A stretch of 64,000 bases of DNA from Enhydrobacter sp. Lineage in GTDB: Bacteria; Pseudomonadota; Alphaproteobacteria; Reyranellales; Reyranellaceae. Both the position numbers and the translations under genes were made by a program. The stretch lies in contig JAHCJV010000023.1 in NCBI GenBank assembly GCA_026126105.1, positions 1 to 64,000 of the forward strand. The letters run 5' to 3'. Under the pieces are notes generated by a model. It did no database searches. It saw nothing but the letters and a program-made list of their open reading frames with translations, and had not been told where the DNA came from. Below are positions 19,929 to 28,682 of the stretch, piece by piece; position 1 is the first letter of the stretch, and each line of letters opens with the position of its first letter.

Positions 19929-21296
19929 TCAGCGGAACTGGATGGTCGAGACCATGCCTTCGCGGCCGACGCTCATGTTCGACACGCCTTTGGCGATGCG
20001 CGCCTTGAGGTCCGCCACGCTCTTGACCTCCTGACCGTTGATCGCCGTAACCATGTCGCCCGGCCGCAGGAAGCGAGCCGCATAGGAACCCGGCTGCACC
20101 TCGACCACCGTGACGCCGTTGCGCCATTCGCTGACGCCGATCTCTTCGGCCACGGCCGGTGACATGTTGACGACCGTGGCGCCGGACAACGGCTGGCGGC
20201 CCCCGAGCTGCGACCGGTCGCGCGGCGGATCCTCGGGCGGCGCCGCGAGCGGCACCTGCAGCGTCACCTCCTTGCCGCCGCGGATCACCTTCACAGGCAC
20301 GACGTCGCCGACCGCGAGCGTGGCGAGGCGGAAGCGCAGGCTCGCTTCGTCGTCTATCGGCTGCTCGCGCATCGCCACGATCACGTCGTTGCGCCTGAAC
20401 CCTGCTTTGTCGCCGGGTCCCTTGGGATAAACCTCCTTGACGACCAGGCCCGCCGGCCGCGGCAGGTTGAAGCCCGCGGCGAGGTCGGCCGTCACCCGCT
20501 GCATGGAGATGCCGAGCCACGGCCGCACGATTCGCCCGCCCGCTTCTCCGGTGGCAACAATGCGCGCCACGATATTGGACGGCGTGGCGAAGCCGATGCC
20601 GACCGAGCCGCCGGTCTGGGAGTAGATCGCGGTGTTGATGCCGATCAGGCGGCCATCGAGGCTGACCAGGGCGCCCCCCGAATTGCCCGGATTGATCGCG
20701 GCATCGGTCTGGATGAAGAAGCTCGAATCGTTTATCCCGCCCGCCGAGCGCGCCAGCGCCGAGATGATGCCGCTGGTCACGGTCTGGTTCAGGCCGAACG
20801 GATTGCCGATCGCCAGCACCACGTCGCCGACCTCGATCGAGTCGGAATCGCGCATCTGCACGAACGGAAACTCCTCGCCGGCCGTGTCGATGCGCAACAG
20901 GGCGAGATCGTAGCGCTCGTCGGTCGACACCAGCTGGGCATCGAACTCGCGCCGGTCTGCCAGCACGACCCGGATCTCGTCGGCGCCCTTGACCACGTGT
21001 GCATTGGTGACGATCAGCCCGTCAGCCTTGACCAGCACGCCCGAGCCCAGCGAATTCTGAATCCGCTGCCCGTCCTGCGGCATGCCGGGGAAGGGAAACG
21101 GCAATCGGCGCTGCACCCGCGCTGTGGTCGTGGTGTAGATGTTCACCACGGCCGGCGAGACCTTCTTCACCAGCGGCGCGAAGGAGTAAGCGAGCTCGGC
21201 GCGGCTGTTGGGCAGTGCCTGGGCCGGAGCCTGCCGGGGCGTGACCACGACCAGTGTCGTCGCCATCAGCATCAAACCCACGATCGCCCGCCGCAT
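19929..21296 (-). CDS. DegP/DegQ-family periplasmic serine endoprotease
   Basis: A 455-aa HtrA protease with an N-terminal signal (to about residue 26). The trypsin-like triad is H100 (TNAHVV), D130 (ERYDLALL) and S206 (GNSGGA). Two PDZ domains follow (about 245-335 and 370-450; LGISMQRVT, FLRPGDMVTAING). It degrades or refolds damaged envelope proteins. The ATG at 21296 has GGAGG four bases upstream; a GTG just before it is the alternative. It is transcribed with rarA and divergent from a Bug binding protein. Confidence 0.92.
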   Translation of the reverse strand: MRRAIVGLMLMATTLVVVTPRQAPAQALPNSRAELAYSFAPLVKKVSPAVVNIYTTTTARVQRRLPFPFPGMPQDGQRIQNSLGSGVLVKADGLIVTNAHVVKGADEIRVVLADRREFDAQLVSTDERYDLALLRIDTAGEEFPFVQMRDSDSIEVGDVVLAIGNPFGLNQTVTSGIISALARSAGGINDSSFFIQTDAAINPGNSGGALVSLDGRLIGINTAIYSQTGGSVGIGFATPSNIVARIVATGEAGGRIVRPWLGISMQRVTADLAAGFNLPRPAGLVVKEVYPKGPGDKAGFRRNDVIVAMREQPIDDEASLRFRLATLAVGDVVPVKVIRGGKEVTLQVPLAAPPEDPPRDRSQLGGRQPLSGATVVNMSPAVAEEIGVSEWRNGVTVVEVQPGSYAARFLRPGDMVTAINGQEVKSVADLKARIAKGVSNMSVGREGMVSTIQFR

Positions 21297-21386
21297 CACG
21301 CCTCCACCGTTTTCTGGCCGGTCCCTCCGGCTGGCATATGCATTGCTGCAGCAACCGGCAAGCCATCAAATATGGGGAGCCTTACC

Positions 21387-22388
21387 GTGAAGATAACCCG
21401 TCGTACCGTCCTGGCCGCCGCCGCCTCGAGCGTCGCCCTTCCAGCCCTCCCTGCCAGCGGATGGGCGAGCGCCGGCTGGCCGTCGAAGGGCACCATCCGC
21501 CTGATCGCCACCTTCCCGCCCGGCGGCACCGCCGACACGATCTCGCGCATCCTGGCGCCCAAGCTCTCCACCGCCCTCGGCACGCAGGTCGTGGTCGAGA
21601 ACAAGCCGGGCGCCGGCGGCACGATCGGCTCGGACCTGGCCGCCAAGGCACCGCCCGACGGCTACACACTGGTGATCTCGCATGCCTCGCCGCTGGGCAT
21701 TGCGCCCGGTATCTATCCAAAGCTGCCCTACGACGTAATCAAGGACTTCAGCCATATCAGCCTGATCGGCCACACACCCAACGTCCTGATCGTGCCGGCC
21801 GCCTCGCCGTACAAGACGCTGGCCGACTACATCGCCGCCGCCAAGGCCAAGCCCGACGAGGTCGCGTTCGGCAGCTCCGGTATCGGCTCCAACACCCATC
21901 TGATGGGCGAGCTGCTATCGGGTCTCGCAGGCGTCAAGCTGAAGCATGTGCCTTACAAGGGCTCGGCGCCGTCGCTGCAGGACATGCTGGCCGGCGTCAT
22001 CCCCTCGATGTTCGATCCGATCACCACCAACGTGCCGCACATCAATGCCGGCAAGGTGAGGGTGCTTGCGATCAGCTCCGCCACCCGCATCGCCATGTAT
22101 CCGGACATGCCAACCTTTGCCGAGCAGGGTTTCCCGCAGATGACGACCTCGACCTGGGTCGGCGTCTCCGGCCCAAGGGGCCTTCCGCCGGAGATCGTCA
22201 CCAAGATCTATGACGAGCTGCAGAAGGCCTACAAGGCGCCCGACGTGCAGGAGCGCTTCAAGGAAGTCGTGCTGCTGCCGGAGGACAAGCCGATGAGCCC
22301 GGCCGAGTATGCAAAGTTCGTCGGCGACTTCGCCGCGATCTGGGCCAAGGTCAGCAAGGACGCCGGAATCTCGCTTGAGCTTGGTTGA
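21387..22388 (+). CDS. Bug-family tripartite tricarboxylate transporter solute-binding protein
   Basis: A 333-aa periplasmic binding protein. The N-terminal KITRRTVLAAAASSVALPAL is a twin-arginine-type export signal. The mature part carries Bug/TctC signatures: FPPGGTADTISRILA, VVVENKPGAGGTIGSD, LPYDVIKDFSHISLIG and GLPPEIVTKIYDELQKA. I chose the GTG at 21387 because GGGGAG lies seven bases before it; the ATG at 21372 has no Shine-Dalgarno. No TctA/TctB membrane genes are adjacent, as is common for Bug proteins. Ligand unknown, probably a carboxylic acid. Confidence 0.9.
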   Translation: MKITRRTVLAAAASSVALPALPASGWASAGWPSKGTIRLIATFPPGGTADTISRILAPKLSTALGTQVVVENKPGAGGTIGSDLAAKAPPDGYTLVISHASPLGIAPGIYPKLPYDVIKDFSHISLIGHTPNVLIVPAASPYKTLADYIAAAKAKPDEVAFGSSGIGSNTHLMGELLSGLAGVKLKHVPYKGSAPSLQDMLAGVIPSMFDPITTNVPHINAGKVRVLAISSATRIAMYPDMPTFAEQGFPQMTTSTWVGVSGPRGLPPEIVTKIYDELQKAYKAPDVQERFKEVVLLPEDKPMSPAEYAKFVGDFAAIWAKVSKDAGISLELG

Positions 22389-22409
22389 CGGCGAGAGACG
22401 CCGCCGTGC

Positions 22410-25400
22410 CTATCCGCAGCGCGAATAGCCACAGTTCAGACAGATGTCGCAACCTTCCTGATGGGTCAGCGCGGCGGCGCCGCAATTCGGGCATTGGCCC
22501 ATCTTCCCGGCGGATGCACCGGACGAGCCTTCGGCCGGCTCGCGCGCGCCGGCGGCGAGCTTCAGCCGCTGCTCGGCGGCTTCGGCAATGCGCGGCGAGT
22601 CTGCGGGGCTGAGGAAGCCGATCTCGATCAGGTGGCGCTCGATCACGCCGCCGATCGCGGCCAGCAGGGAGGGCACGTAGCGGCCGTCCATCCACTGACC
22701 GCCCCGCGGGTCGAACACCGCCTTCAGTTCCTCGACGACGAACGACACGTCGCCGCCGCGGCGGAACACCGCCGAGATCATGCGCGTCAGCGCCACGGTC
22801 CAGGCGTAGTGCTCCATGTTCTTGGAGTTGATGAAGATCTCGAACGGCCGGCGGCGGCCGTCCTGCATCACGTCGTTGATCGTGATGTAGATCGCATGGT
22901 CGCTGCCCGGCCATTTGATCTTGTAGGTCTTGCCCGGCAGGTCTTCCGGCCGATCCAGCGGCTGGGCGATGTAGACCACACTGTCCTTCGGCTCGAACGG
23001 AACCGTCGCCTGTGCCGGCCGTGCCGGCTCCGCCGGCCTCGCCTCCAAGACCGCGCCGGTCACGTCGTTCGGCCGGTACGTCGTGCAGCCCTTGCACCCT
23101 TCGGCATAGGCCTGCTCATAGACATGCTTGAACGCCTCGAAGGAGATGTCCTTCGGCAGGTTGATGGTCTTCGAGATCGAGCTGTCGACAAAATCCTGCG
23201 CCGCCGCCTGCATCGCGAGGTGATCGGCGGGCGTGAGGGTCTGGGCGTCGACGAAAACGTCGGCGGGCGGCTCGGCCGAGCCTTTGAGGCGGCGCCACAG
23301 GCGAAAGGCGTGATCCTCGACGCTCTCCTCGCGCTTGGTGCCGTCGGGCTGCAGCACGTGGCGCACGTGGTTGAAGGCGAAGACGGGCTCGATGCCGGAA
23401 GAGACGTTGTCGGCCAGCAGCGATATGGTGCCCGTCGGCGCGATCGAGTTCAGCAGGGCATTGCGAACGCCGTAGCGGCCGATCGCCGAGCGAACGTCCT
23501 CGGGCAGCGCCTTGACGGTTTCGCCCGCCAGATAGCGTGCGCGGTCGTAAAGCGGAAAGCTGCCCTTCTCCGCCGCGATGTCGCTCGAGGCGAGATACGA
23601 GAAGCGCTGCACCGCACCCAGCCAGTCGCGCGTCAATCGCACCGCTTCTGCCGAACCGTACCTCACGCCGCAGAAGATCAACGCATCGGCCAGTCCCGTG
23701 ACGCCGAGGCCGATGCGGCGCTTGGCCTTGGCCTCTTCGTCCTGCTGCGGAAGCGGGAAGCGCGAGACGTCGATGACGTTATCGAGCATGCGCACCGCGA
23801 GCGGCACCAGCCGCTCCAGCGCGTCCATGTCGAGCGTGGCCTGCGGCGTGAACGGATCCTTCACAAGCGCAGCGAGATTGATCGAGCCCAACAGGCACGC
23901 GCCATAGGGCGGCAGCGGCTGTTCGCCGCAGTTGTGGATGTAGAGACCATTGGCATCGAAGGCGTTGATGCCAGGGACCTGTGCATCGAACACCTCCGCG
24001 ACGCCATCAGCCTCGATCGCCTCGACTTCGGCGACGAACCGCTCGCGGTTCGGCTTGCGGCGATAGCTCGTCAGAAGACCTTGGAGACGCAATGCCTTGT
24101 CGCGGTCGGCGAAGCCTATGCGTTCGGCGAACAATCCGACGTTCTCGCCGGCAATCGTGAGTTCATGCTGTGCCGCGCAGTCGTAAAGGCGCATTCCCCC
24201 CTTTCCATCGGGCATCGGCTTTGGTCGTGCGGGCCAGCGTTCACGATAGATCGTGGAGACCATTCCAAAGCGCAGCAGCATGCGCTGCACAGCTTCCAGC
24301 GTGCCGAGATCGTTTTGGCTCAGGCGAATGCTGACGCCTCTCGCCTGCGTCCCCTGCACCGATCCATCGCTGTCGAACAGGCCGCGCAACAAGCCGCGAT
24401 GGAAATCGGACGAAGACTTCTCCATCGCAGGCGTGAGCATCTTCCTTCCCGGCGCCAATCCGAGATCGATGGCGAGCGCCTTCAGAGCTGCGAGCGACAG
24501 CCGCCATTCGTCGCGGCCTTTCACCTCGATCCAGCCGCTGAAGTCGGGGCGATGAGGAAGGGTTCGTGCCGCCTTCAAAGCGGCCTCCATAACCCCGTCA
24601 ACGCCAAAGCACGCTGCCTTCCCGTTGGCAGCCTGGGCCGGCTTCCAAGCGCTAATGACCGCCTTGTCCGCTTTCAGCGTACCATCGCCCACCAGAAGGC
24701 CGAGCAGATAGCCTTCCGACTCCGTCCCCCGGCCGGGCCATTGCGCGACGGTACGATGGTCGTGCAGGACGATCCGATCGCCAGGCTTCAAGTCGCCCGC
24801 CGCGGCCCATTCCGGCTCGTTCGCCCATCGCGTGAGGTGCTTCAACCTTCGCACGCGATGATCGAACGTCAATCGCAGGCGATATCCTTCCCTCGTCCGG
24901 AGGCTGAGCACGGGCTTCGAGCCTGTCGCGAAAAATCCCTCCGCACCGCTGACGAAGTGCCGGCCATCGACCTGGGCCGTGAATGGACGTCCGACGAGGT
25001 CACTCACCTGGCGAGGGCCATCAGCAGTATGAATCCAGCTCTCTGCCGTAATGCAAGGGTTGGTAGCCTGGATCGTCTCGCAATAGCGCAGGTTGTTGCG
25101 CCGGTTGATGCGATCGATGAAGATCACGCCCGGTTCGGCACAGTCGTAGGTCGCGCGCATGATGCGTTCCCACAGCGCCTGGGCTTTCACGGTCTTGTAG
25201 ACCTTGCCGCCGAACACGAGATCCCAGCCGGTGTCCGCCTTGACCGCCGTCATGAAGGCGTCCGTGACCAGCACAGAGACGTTGAACATGCGCAGCCGCT
25301 TCGGGTCGCGCTTTGCGTCGACGAAGGCCTCGATGTCGGGATGGTCGCAGCGCAAGGTCGCCATCATTGCGCCGCGGCGGCTGCCCGCGCTCATGATGGT

Positions 25401-25847
25401 GCGGCACATCGAATCCCACACATCCATGAACGACAACGGCCCGGACGCATCGGCGCCGACGCCCATCACCGGCGCCCCCATCGGCCGCAAGGTCGAGAAA
25501 TCGTGCCCGATGCCGCCTCCCTGCTGCATGGTGAGCGCGGCTTCCTTCACGTTCTGGAAGATGCCCGCCATGTCGTCCGGGATCGTGCCCATGACGAAAC
25601 AGTTGAACAAAGTGACGGTCCGGCCGGTGCCGGCGCCAGCGATCACCCGCCCGGCGGGCAGGAACTTGAAGTCCCGAAGCGCCTCGTGGAAGCGCACAGC
25701 CCACGCCTCGGGATCGCGCTCGGGCGCGGCAAGAGCGCGAGCAACGCGCCACCAGGTACCGTCAATGTCGGCATCGCCGCTCCCGCGGGGGTCGCGAAAG
25801 CGATACTTCATGTCCCAGATGCGTTGGGAAATCGGCGCCCAGTCCAT
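22410..25847 (-). CDS. nrdJ: Adenosylcobalamin-dependent (class II) ribonucleotide reductase, intein-containing precursor
   Basis: A 1145-aa precursor whose exteins (residues 1-264 and 640-1145) make a 770-aa class II reductase. It converts ribonucleotides to deoxyribonucleotides using adenosylcobalamin, independent of oxygen. Active-site cysteines are C83 (FNCFV), the thiyl-radical C640 in NP/CGEQPLPPYGAC and its partner C651; in the spliced enzyme these are C83, C265 and C276. The 11-residue spacing equals that of the Thermotoga enzyme as I recall it (322/333). The C-terminus is a zinc ribbon/redox tail (CPNCG...CDICLNCGYSRCG). The intein covers residues 265-639. The PduO-type adenosyltransferase at 53.9 kb could supply its cofactor. 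Confidence 0.95.
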   Translation of the reverse strand: MDWAPISQRIWDMKYRFRDPRGSGDADIDGTWWRVARALAAPERDPEAWAVRFHEALRDFKFLPAGRVIAGAGTGRTVTLFNCFVMGTIPDDMAGIFQNVKEAALTMQQGGGIGHDFSTLRPMGAPVMGVGADASGPLSFMDVWDSMCRTIMSAGSRRGAMMATLRCDHPDIEAFVDAKRDPKRLRMFNVSVLVTDAFMTAVKADTGWDLVFGGKVYKTVKAQALWERIMRATYDCAEPGVIFIDRINRRNNLRYCETIQATNPCITAESWIHTADGPRQVSDLVGRPFTAQVDGRHFVSGAEGFFATGSKPVLSLRTREGYRLRLTFDHRVRRLKHLTRWANEPEWAAAGDLKPGDRIVLHDHRTVAQWPGRGTESEGYLLGLLVGDGTLKADKAVISAWKPAQAANGKAACFGVDGVMEAALKAARTLPHRPDFSGWIEVKGRDEWRLSLAALKALAIDLGLAPGRKMLTPAMEKSSSDFHRGLLRGLFDSDGSVQGTQARGVSIRLSQNDLGTLEAVQRMLLRFGMVSTIYRERWPARPKPMPDGKGGMRLYDCAAQHELTIAGENVGLFAERIGFADRDKALRLQGLLTSYRRKPNRERFVAEVEAIEADGVAEVFDAQVPGINAFDANGLYIHNCGEQPLPPYGACLLGSINLAALVKDPFTPQATLDMDALERLVPLAVRMLDNVIDVSRFPLPQQDEEAKAKRRIGLGVTGLADALIFCGVRYGSAEAVRLTRDWLGAVQRFSYLASSDIAAEKGSFPLYDRARYLAGETVKALPEDVRSAIGRYGVRNALLNSIAPTGTISLLADNVSSGIEPVFAFNHVRHVLQPDGTKREESVEDHAFRLWRRLKGSAEPPADVFVDAQTLTPADHLAMQAAAQDFVDSSISKTINLPKDISFEAFKHVYEQAYAEGCKGCTTYRPNDVTGAVLEARPAEPARPAQATVPFEPKDSVVYIAQPLDRPEDLPGKTYKIKWPGSDHAIYITINDVMQDGRRRPFEIFINSKNMEHYAWTVALTRMISAVFRRGGDVSFVVEELKAVFDPRGGQWMDGRYVPSLLAAIGGVIERHLIEIGFLSPADSPRIAEAAEQRLKLAAGAREPAEGSSGASAGKMGQCPNCGAAALTHQEGCDICLNCGYSRCG
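23931..25055 (-). mobile_element. Intein with LAGLIDADG homing endonuclease, inserted at the catalytic cysteine of NrdJ
   Basis: 375 residues (265-639 of the precursor). The N-terminal splice junction is NP/CITAESWIHTADG. Block B is LTFDHRV (T and H in the TxxH position). The endonuclease motifs are LLGLLVGDGT (381-390) and LLRGLFDSDGS (486-496). The C-terminal block is VFDAQVPGINAFDANGLYIHN/C, with the penultimate His and terminal Asn that splicing needs. The +1 residue is Cys. Both LAGLIDADG aspartates are kept, so the endonuclease may still be active. The frame is open throughout, so the element looks functional. Confidence 0.95.
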
Positions 25848-25898
25848 TCCCCAACGTAGGCAATCACAGGGATATCAACAAGAGCGTTCTTTTTTTGT

Positions 25899-26618
25899 TC
25901 ACATGGCCGAAAGGCGAGTGGACGCCGTCTCGATGCGGTCCCGCAAGGTCTCCATGAAGGCTTCTCGCCGCAATCCCGGTGCGATCGGTGCCAGCACCTC
26001 GAGCGTAATCGTTCCGGGCCGCTTGATCCATTTCCGGCGGCCCCAGAACAGGCCCGAATTGAGCGCGACCGGCACCACTGGCACCCCAAGCTGGCGATAA
26101 AGGGCCGCCGTGCCCACCTGGTATGGTCGCCGATCGCCTGGCGCGACACGGGTCCCTTCGGGGAAGATCACGATCGAACGGCCTTCGGCAATTGCTTGCC
26201 TGGCCTGCTTGACCAGACCGCGCAAAGCGGACGCGCCATCGCCGCGCGCTACCGCAATGTTGCCCGCTCGGGCCATCGCCCAGCCGACGATCGGAATCCA
26301 GAGCAGCTCCCGCTTCAGGACGATCGCAACGTTGGAGAAGAGCAGGGTGAAGGCGAGCGTCTCCCACGTCGACTGGTGCTTGCAGGCGATGATGACGGGA
26401 CCGGCCGGCAGGTTTTCCAGGCCGACCACCCGATGGGTGAGGCCGCAAGTGATCCGCAGCCACCACAGCACGAAAACGATCCAGGCTCGGGCCCAGGCCA
26501 CCACGACCGGGCGCGGCGCCAGCAGAAGCGGCGATCCGACCACGGCGAACAGCACCGAACCGAGGTACCAGCCGGTATTGAAGGCGAGCGAGCGCAGCCA
26601 GAGACCGGAGCTTCCCAT
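25899..26618 (-). CDS. Lysophospholipid acyltransferase (1-acylglycerol-3-phosphate acyltransferase-like)
   Basis: A 239-aa PlsC-family protein with an N-terminal membrane region (about residues 10-60) and the motifs HQSTWE (81-86, an HX4E variant of HX4D), FPEGTR (152-157) and VPVVPVALNSG. It would acylate lysophosphatidic acid at sn-2 or a related lipid at the inner membrane. The HX4E form is common in alphaproteobacterial members; OlsA-like ornithine-lipid synthesis is an alternative. It lies 51 bp upstream of nrdJ on the same strand. Confidence 0.9.
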   Translation of the reverse strand: MGSSGLWLRSLAFNTGWYLGSVLFAVVGSPLLLAPRPVVVAWARAWIVFVLWWLRITCGLTHRVVGLENLPAGPVIIACKHQSTWETLAFTLLFSNVAIVLKRELLWIPIVGWAMARAGNIAVARGDGASALRGLVKQARQAIAEGRSIVIFPEGTRVAPGDRRPYQVGTAALYRQLGVPVVPVALNSGLFWGRRKWIKRPGTITLEVLAPIAPGLRREAFMETLRDRIETASTRLSAM

Positions 26619-26692
26619 GCTTGTCGGACCAGTATTAGTGGCTTAAGGTTCGACATCAAGCTCATCTGGTGGGGAGTCCGCTCCCGGTACTC

Positions 26693-27520
26693 ATGGTTGT
26701 CACCTGCCCCAATTGTGGATCGCGCTACGCCGTAGATCCTCTGGCGATCGGTCCCGCCGGGCGCAAGGTTCAATGCGTCCGCTGCAACCACCGCTGGTTT
26801 CAGAAGGTGGAGAGCGCGTCTCCTCTGCCTGACGTAGTGATACGCCCGACCCCGGCCGGCGCCAGCACTGCCCTGCCTGTCGTGATTCCGCCCCGACCCG
26901 GGATTGCCGTCCGCCGCTTGATCGCCATCGGCGTGGCCGCCGTTGTGTTGGTGGCGGCCACGCTGTTTGCCTTCCGGCGGGAGATCGCGAACATGATTTC
27001 GTATGAAGCCCGCGCATCGACGCCCGTGCAGGTTACCGCCGCCGCGGTGCCGCCTTCTGCGGCAGTTCCGACGGGTCAGGCAACGGCAACCGCCGCGACG
27101 TCGGTGACAGCTCCCGCAGCCGTATCGGCAGCAACATCCCCTTCCCCGTCGCCGCCGCCGTCGGTCCTTCGCACGACTCCCAGCAATGCTGGGGCGACCC
27201 CGCCGCCGGCAGCGCGTCCAGCCCGCCCCCCTGTTGTCGGCGGCGTCGGGCGACCCAACATCGAAGTCGATCTTGCTTCCAGCAAGATCGAGGTGGTCGA
27301 CGGCCGCTATGTCGTGCGCGGCCAGCTCGTGAACAACGGGAAGGCGGCAGGCTCGACCACGCAGCTGCGACTCGTCTTCAAGAAGAACGACGAGGTATTG
27401 GGCGAACGCTCCCTCCCGATGGTCGAGGGTCCGTTGCCGCCCGGCGGCCGGATGAGCTTCAGCCAGCCCCTCGACGACCCACCCTCCGGCACCACGGATA
27501 TCGTACCGGTGGTCGAATGA
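26693..27520 (+). CDS. MJ0042-type zinc-ribbon / DUF3426 membrane protein
   Basis: A 275-aa protein. The N-terminal zinc ribbon has C5, C8, C28 and C31 (TCPNCGSRYAVDP, VQCVRCNHRWF). A single membrane helix is at about 75-97. A long Ala/Pro/Ser/Thr-rich linker (about 100-185) leads to a C-terminal DUF3426-like periplasmic beta domain (VDGRYVVRGQLVNNG). Function is unknown. The ATG at 26693 begins the conserved zinc ribbon. Its stop overlaps the hpt start (ATGA), so the two are co-translated. It is divergent from the acyltransferase gene. Confidence 0.82.
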   Translation: MVVTCPNCGSRYAVDPLAIGPAGRKVQCVRCNHRWFQKVESASPLPDVVIRPTPAGASTALPVVIPPRPGIAVRRLIAIGVAAVVLVAATLFAFRREIANMISYEARASTPVQVTAAAVPPSAAVPTGQATATAATSVTAPAAVSAATSPSPSPPPSVLRTTPSNAGATPPPAARPARPPVVGGVGRPNIEVDLASSKIEVVDGRYVVRGQLVNNGKAAGSTTQLRLVFKKNDEVLGERSLPMVEGPLPPGGRMSFSQPLDDPPSGTTDIVPVVE

Positions 27521-28071
27521 GCCCGCCCTTGAGTGAGCGGCCCGCCGTTTCCATCCGCTTCTCCGCAGCCGAGATCGCCACTCGCGTAGAAGAGATGGCT
27601 ATCGAGCTGGCCGAGAGGCTGCCGGCCGACACGCTGGTGGTGTCGGTGCTGAAAGGCAGCTTCGTCTTTGCCGCCGACCTCATCCGGGCCTTGAGCCATG
27701 CCGGCGCCAACTGGTCGATGGATTTCTTGACATTGTCTAGTTACGGAACCGGCACGCAGACGACGGGCACTGTGCGCATCGTGCGCGACATCGTCGACGA
27801 CGTGCGAGGGCGCGACGTGCTGCTGGTCGATGACATCCTGGAGTCGGGCTACACTCTCAGCTTCGCCAAGAACCTCCTGGCCGAGCGCGGCGCCCATCGC
27901 GTCTGGGTTTGCACCCTGCTCGACAAGCCGGAGAAGCGACGCGCTCCCCTGCAGGCCGACTTCGTCGGCTTCCAAGCCGGCGACGAATTCCTGGTGGGCT
28001 ACGGCCTGGACTGGGCGCACCGCTTTCGCGGTTTGCCGTACATCGGCGTGGTGGAGAAACCTGCTGCCTGA
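27517..28071 (+). CDS. hpt: Hypoxanthine phosphoribosyltransferase
   Basis: A 184-aa purine-salvage enzyme with the PRPP-binding loop VLLVDDILESGYTL (about residues 107-120), the N-terminal VVSVLKGSFVFAADLIR and a C-terminal FVGFQAGDEFLVGYGLDW. It makes IMP/GMP from hypoxanthine/guanine and PRPP. It overlaps the upstream zinc-ribbon gene by 4 bp, an unusual partner whose meaning is unclear. Confidence 0.94.
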   Translation: MSPPLSERPAVSIRFSAAEIATRVEEMAIELAERLPADTLVVSVLKGSFVFAADLIRALSHAGANWSMDFLTLSSYGTGTQTTGTVRIVRDIVDDVRGRDVLLVDDILESGYTLSFAKNLLAERGAHRVWVCTLLDKPEKRRAPLQADFVGFQAGDEFLVGYGLDWAHRFRGLPYIGVVEKPAA

Positions 28072-28116
28072 AAGCGTCGCGTAGTCGCGCCTCCGGTCAA
28101 CCGGGTTCTCGTTTCA

Positions 28117-28566
28117 CTATAGATGCACTAGAACCTTCTTAAGCGGAAGACCCAAAGCGACCGACAGCGCCTGCTCCTGTTCCGCGGTCGTCTCGCCAAT
28201 ATTCGCGTTCATGGCTTCGAGAACGAAGCGACCGAATGCGGCTGGCCAGATATAGTGCAAATCATTCAGCGAGGTGAGCGAGTTGCAACAGGGCGTCACA
28301 ACCGCAAGATTCTTGTAGGATTCCTCCGCAGCGTGGATGACGGCGTCCATCCACCAAGGTTCGGCGTCCGCGCCGCACACCGGGCACTCGACTCCACTCC
28401 AATTTTCTCCCGGATAGAAGAACTCCGTTTGCTCCATGAATTTCGCCGTGACTTTATCGGCTTCGGGAGCAAATGATCTCAATAGTCGAACTGCCCTAAC
28501 TGCCGCTTCCTTCGTCGGTTGGGCCTGTGGATCGGCGGGCACGAACTTTATCCAGTTATCAGACAC
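28117..28566 (-). CDS. Hypothetical protein with cysteine pairs (possible zinc ribbon)
   Basis: A 149-aa protein starting with GTG at 28566, five bases after a strong AGGAGG. A longer ATG start at 28590 lies before that ribosome binding site and is unlikely. The protein has an ECPVCGADAEPWW motif near residue 61 and a TPCCNSLTSLNDLHYIWP motif about 35 residues later. This CxxC...CC arrangement could bind zinc. The C-terminus ends in LSVALGLPLKKVLVHL. Not recognised; it could be a small stress or immunity-type protein. It is an isolated gene convergent with hpt. Confidence 0.7.
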   Translation of the reverse strand: MSDNWIKFVPADPQAQPTKEAAVRAVRLLRSFAPEADKVTAKFMEQTEFFYPGENWSGVECPVCGADAEPWWMDAVIHAAEESYKNLAVVTPCCNSLTSLNDLHYIWPAAFGRFVLEAMNANIGETTAEQEQALSVALGLPLKKVLVHL

Positions 28567-28682
28567 TTTCACCTCCTCGCCGAGTGCCACACCGAGATCG
28601 CGCGGCGGGACCCTCCGGACAGCATGCCGTGAAATAGACTTGACCGTCCTTTTGCCTACCCCGACCGCCGGGTTGCCCAGCC

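Noticed and set aside
22461..25859. A 1132-codon open frame on the plus strand opposite nrdJ
   Set aside because: It is the antisense shadow of a real gene in GC-rich DNA: composition is Arg/His/Asp-rich, it shows no domain, and the opposite strand encodes all conserved reductase and intein motifs.
25848..25898. Possible B12 riboswitch or NrdR box upstream of nrdJ
   Set aside because: The gap is only 51 bp, far too short for a cobalamin riboswitch, and no NrdR-like ACACNATATNTNGTGT repeat is visible.
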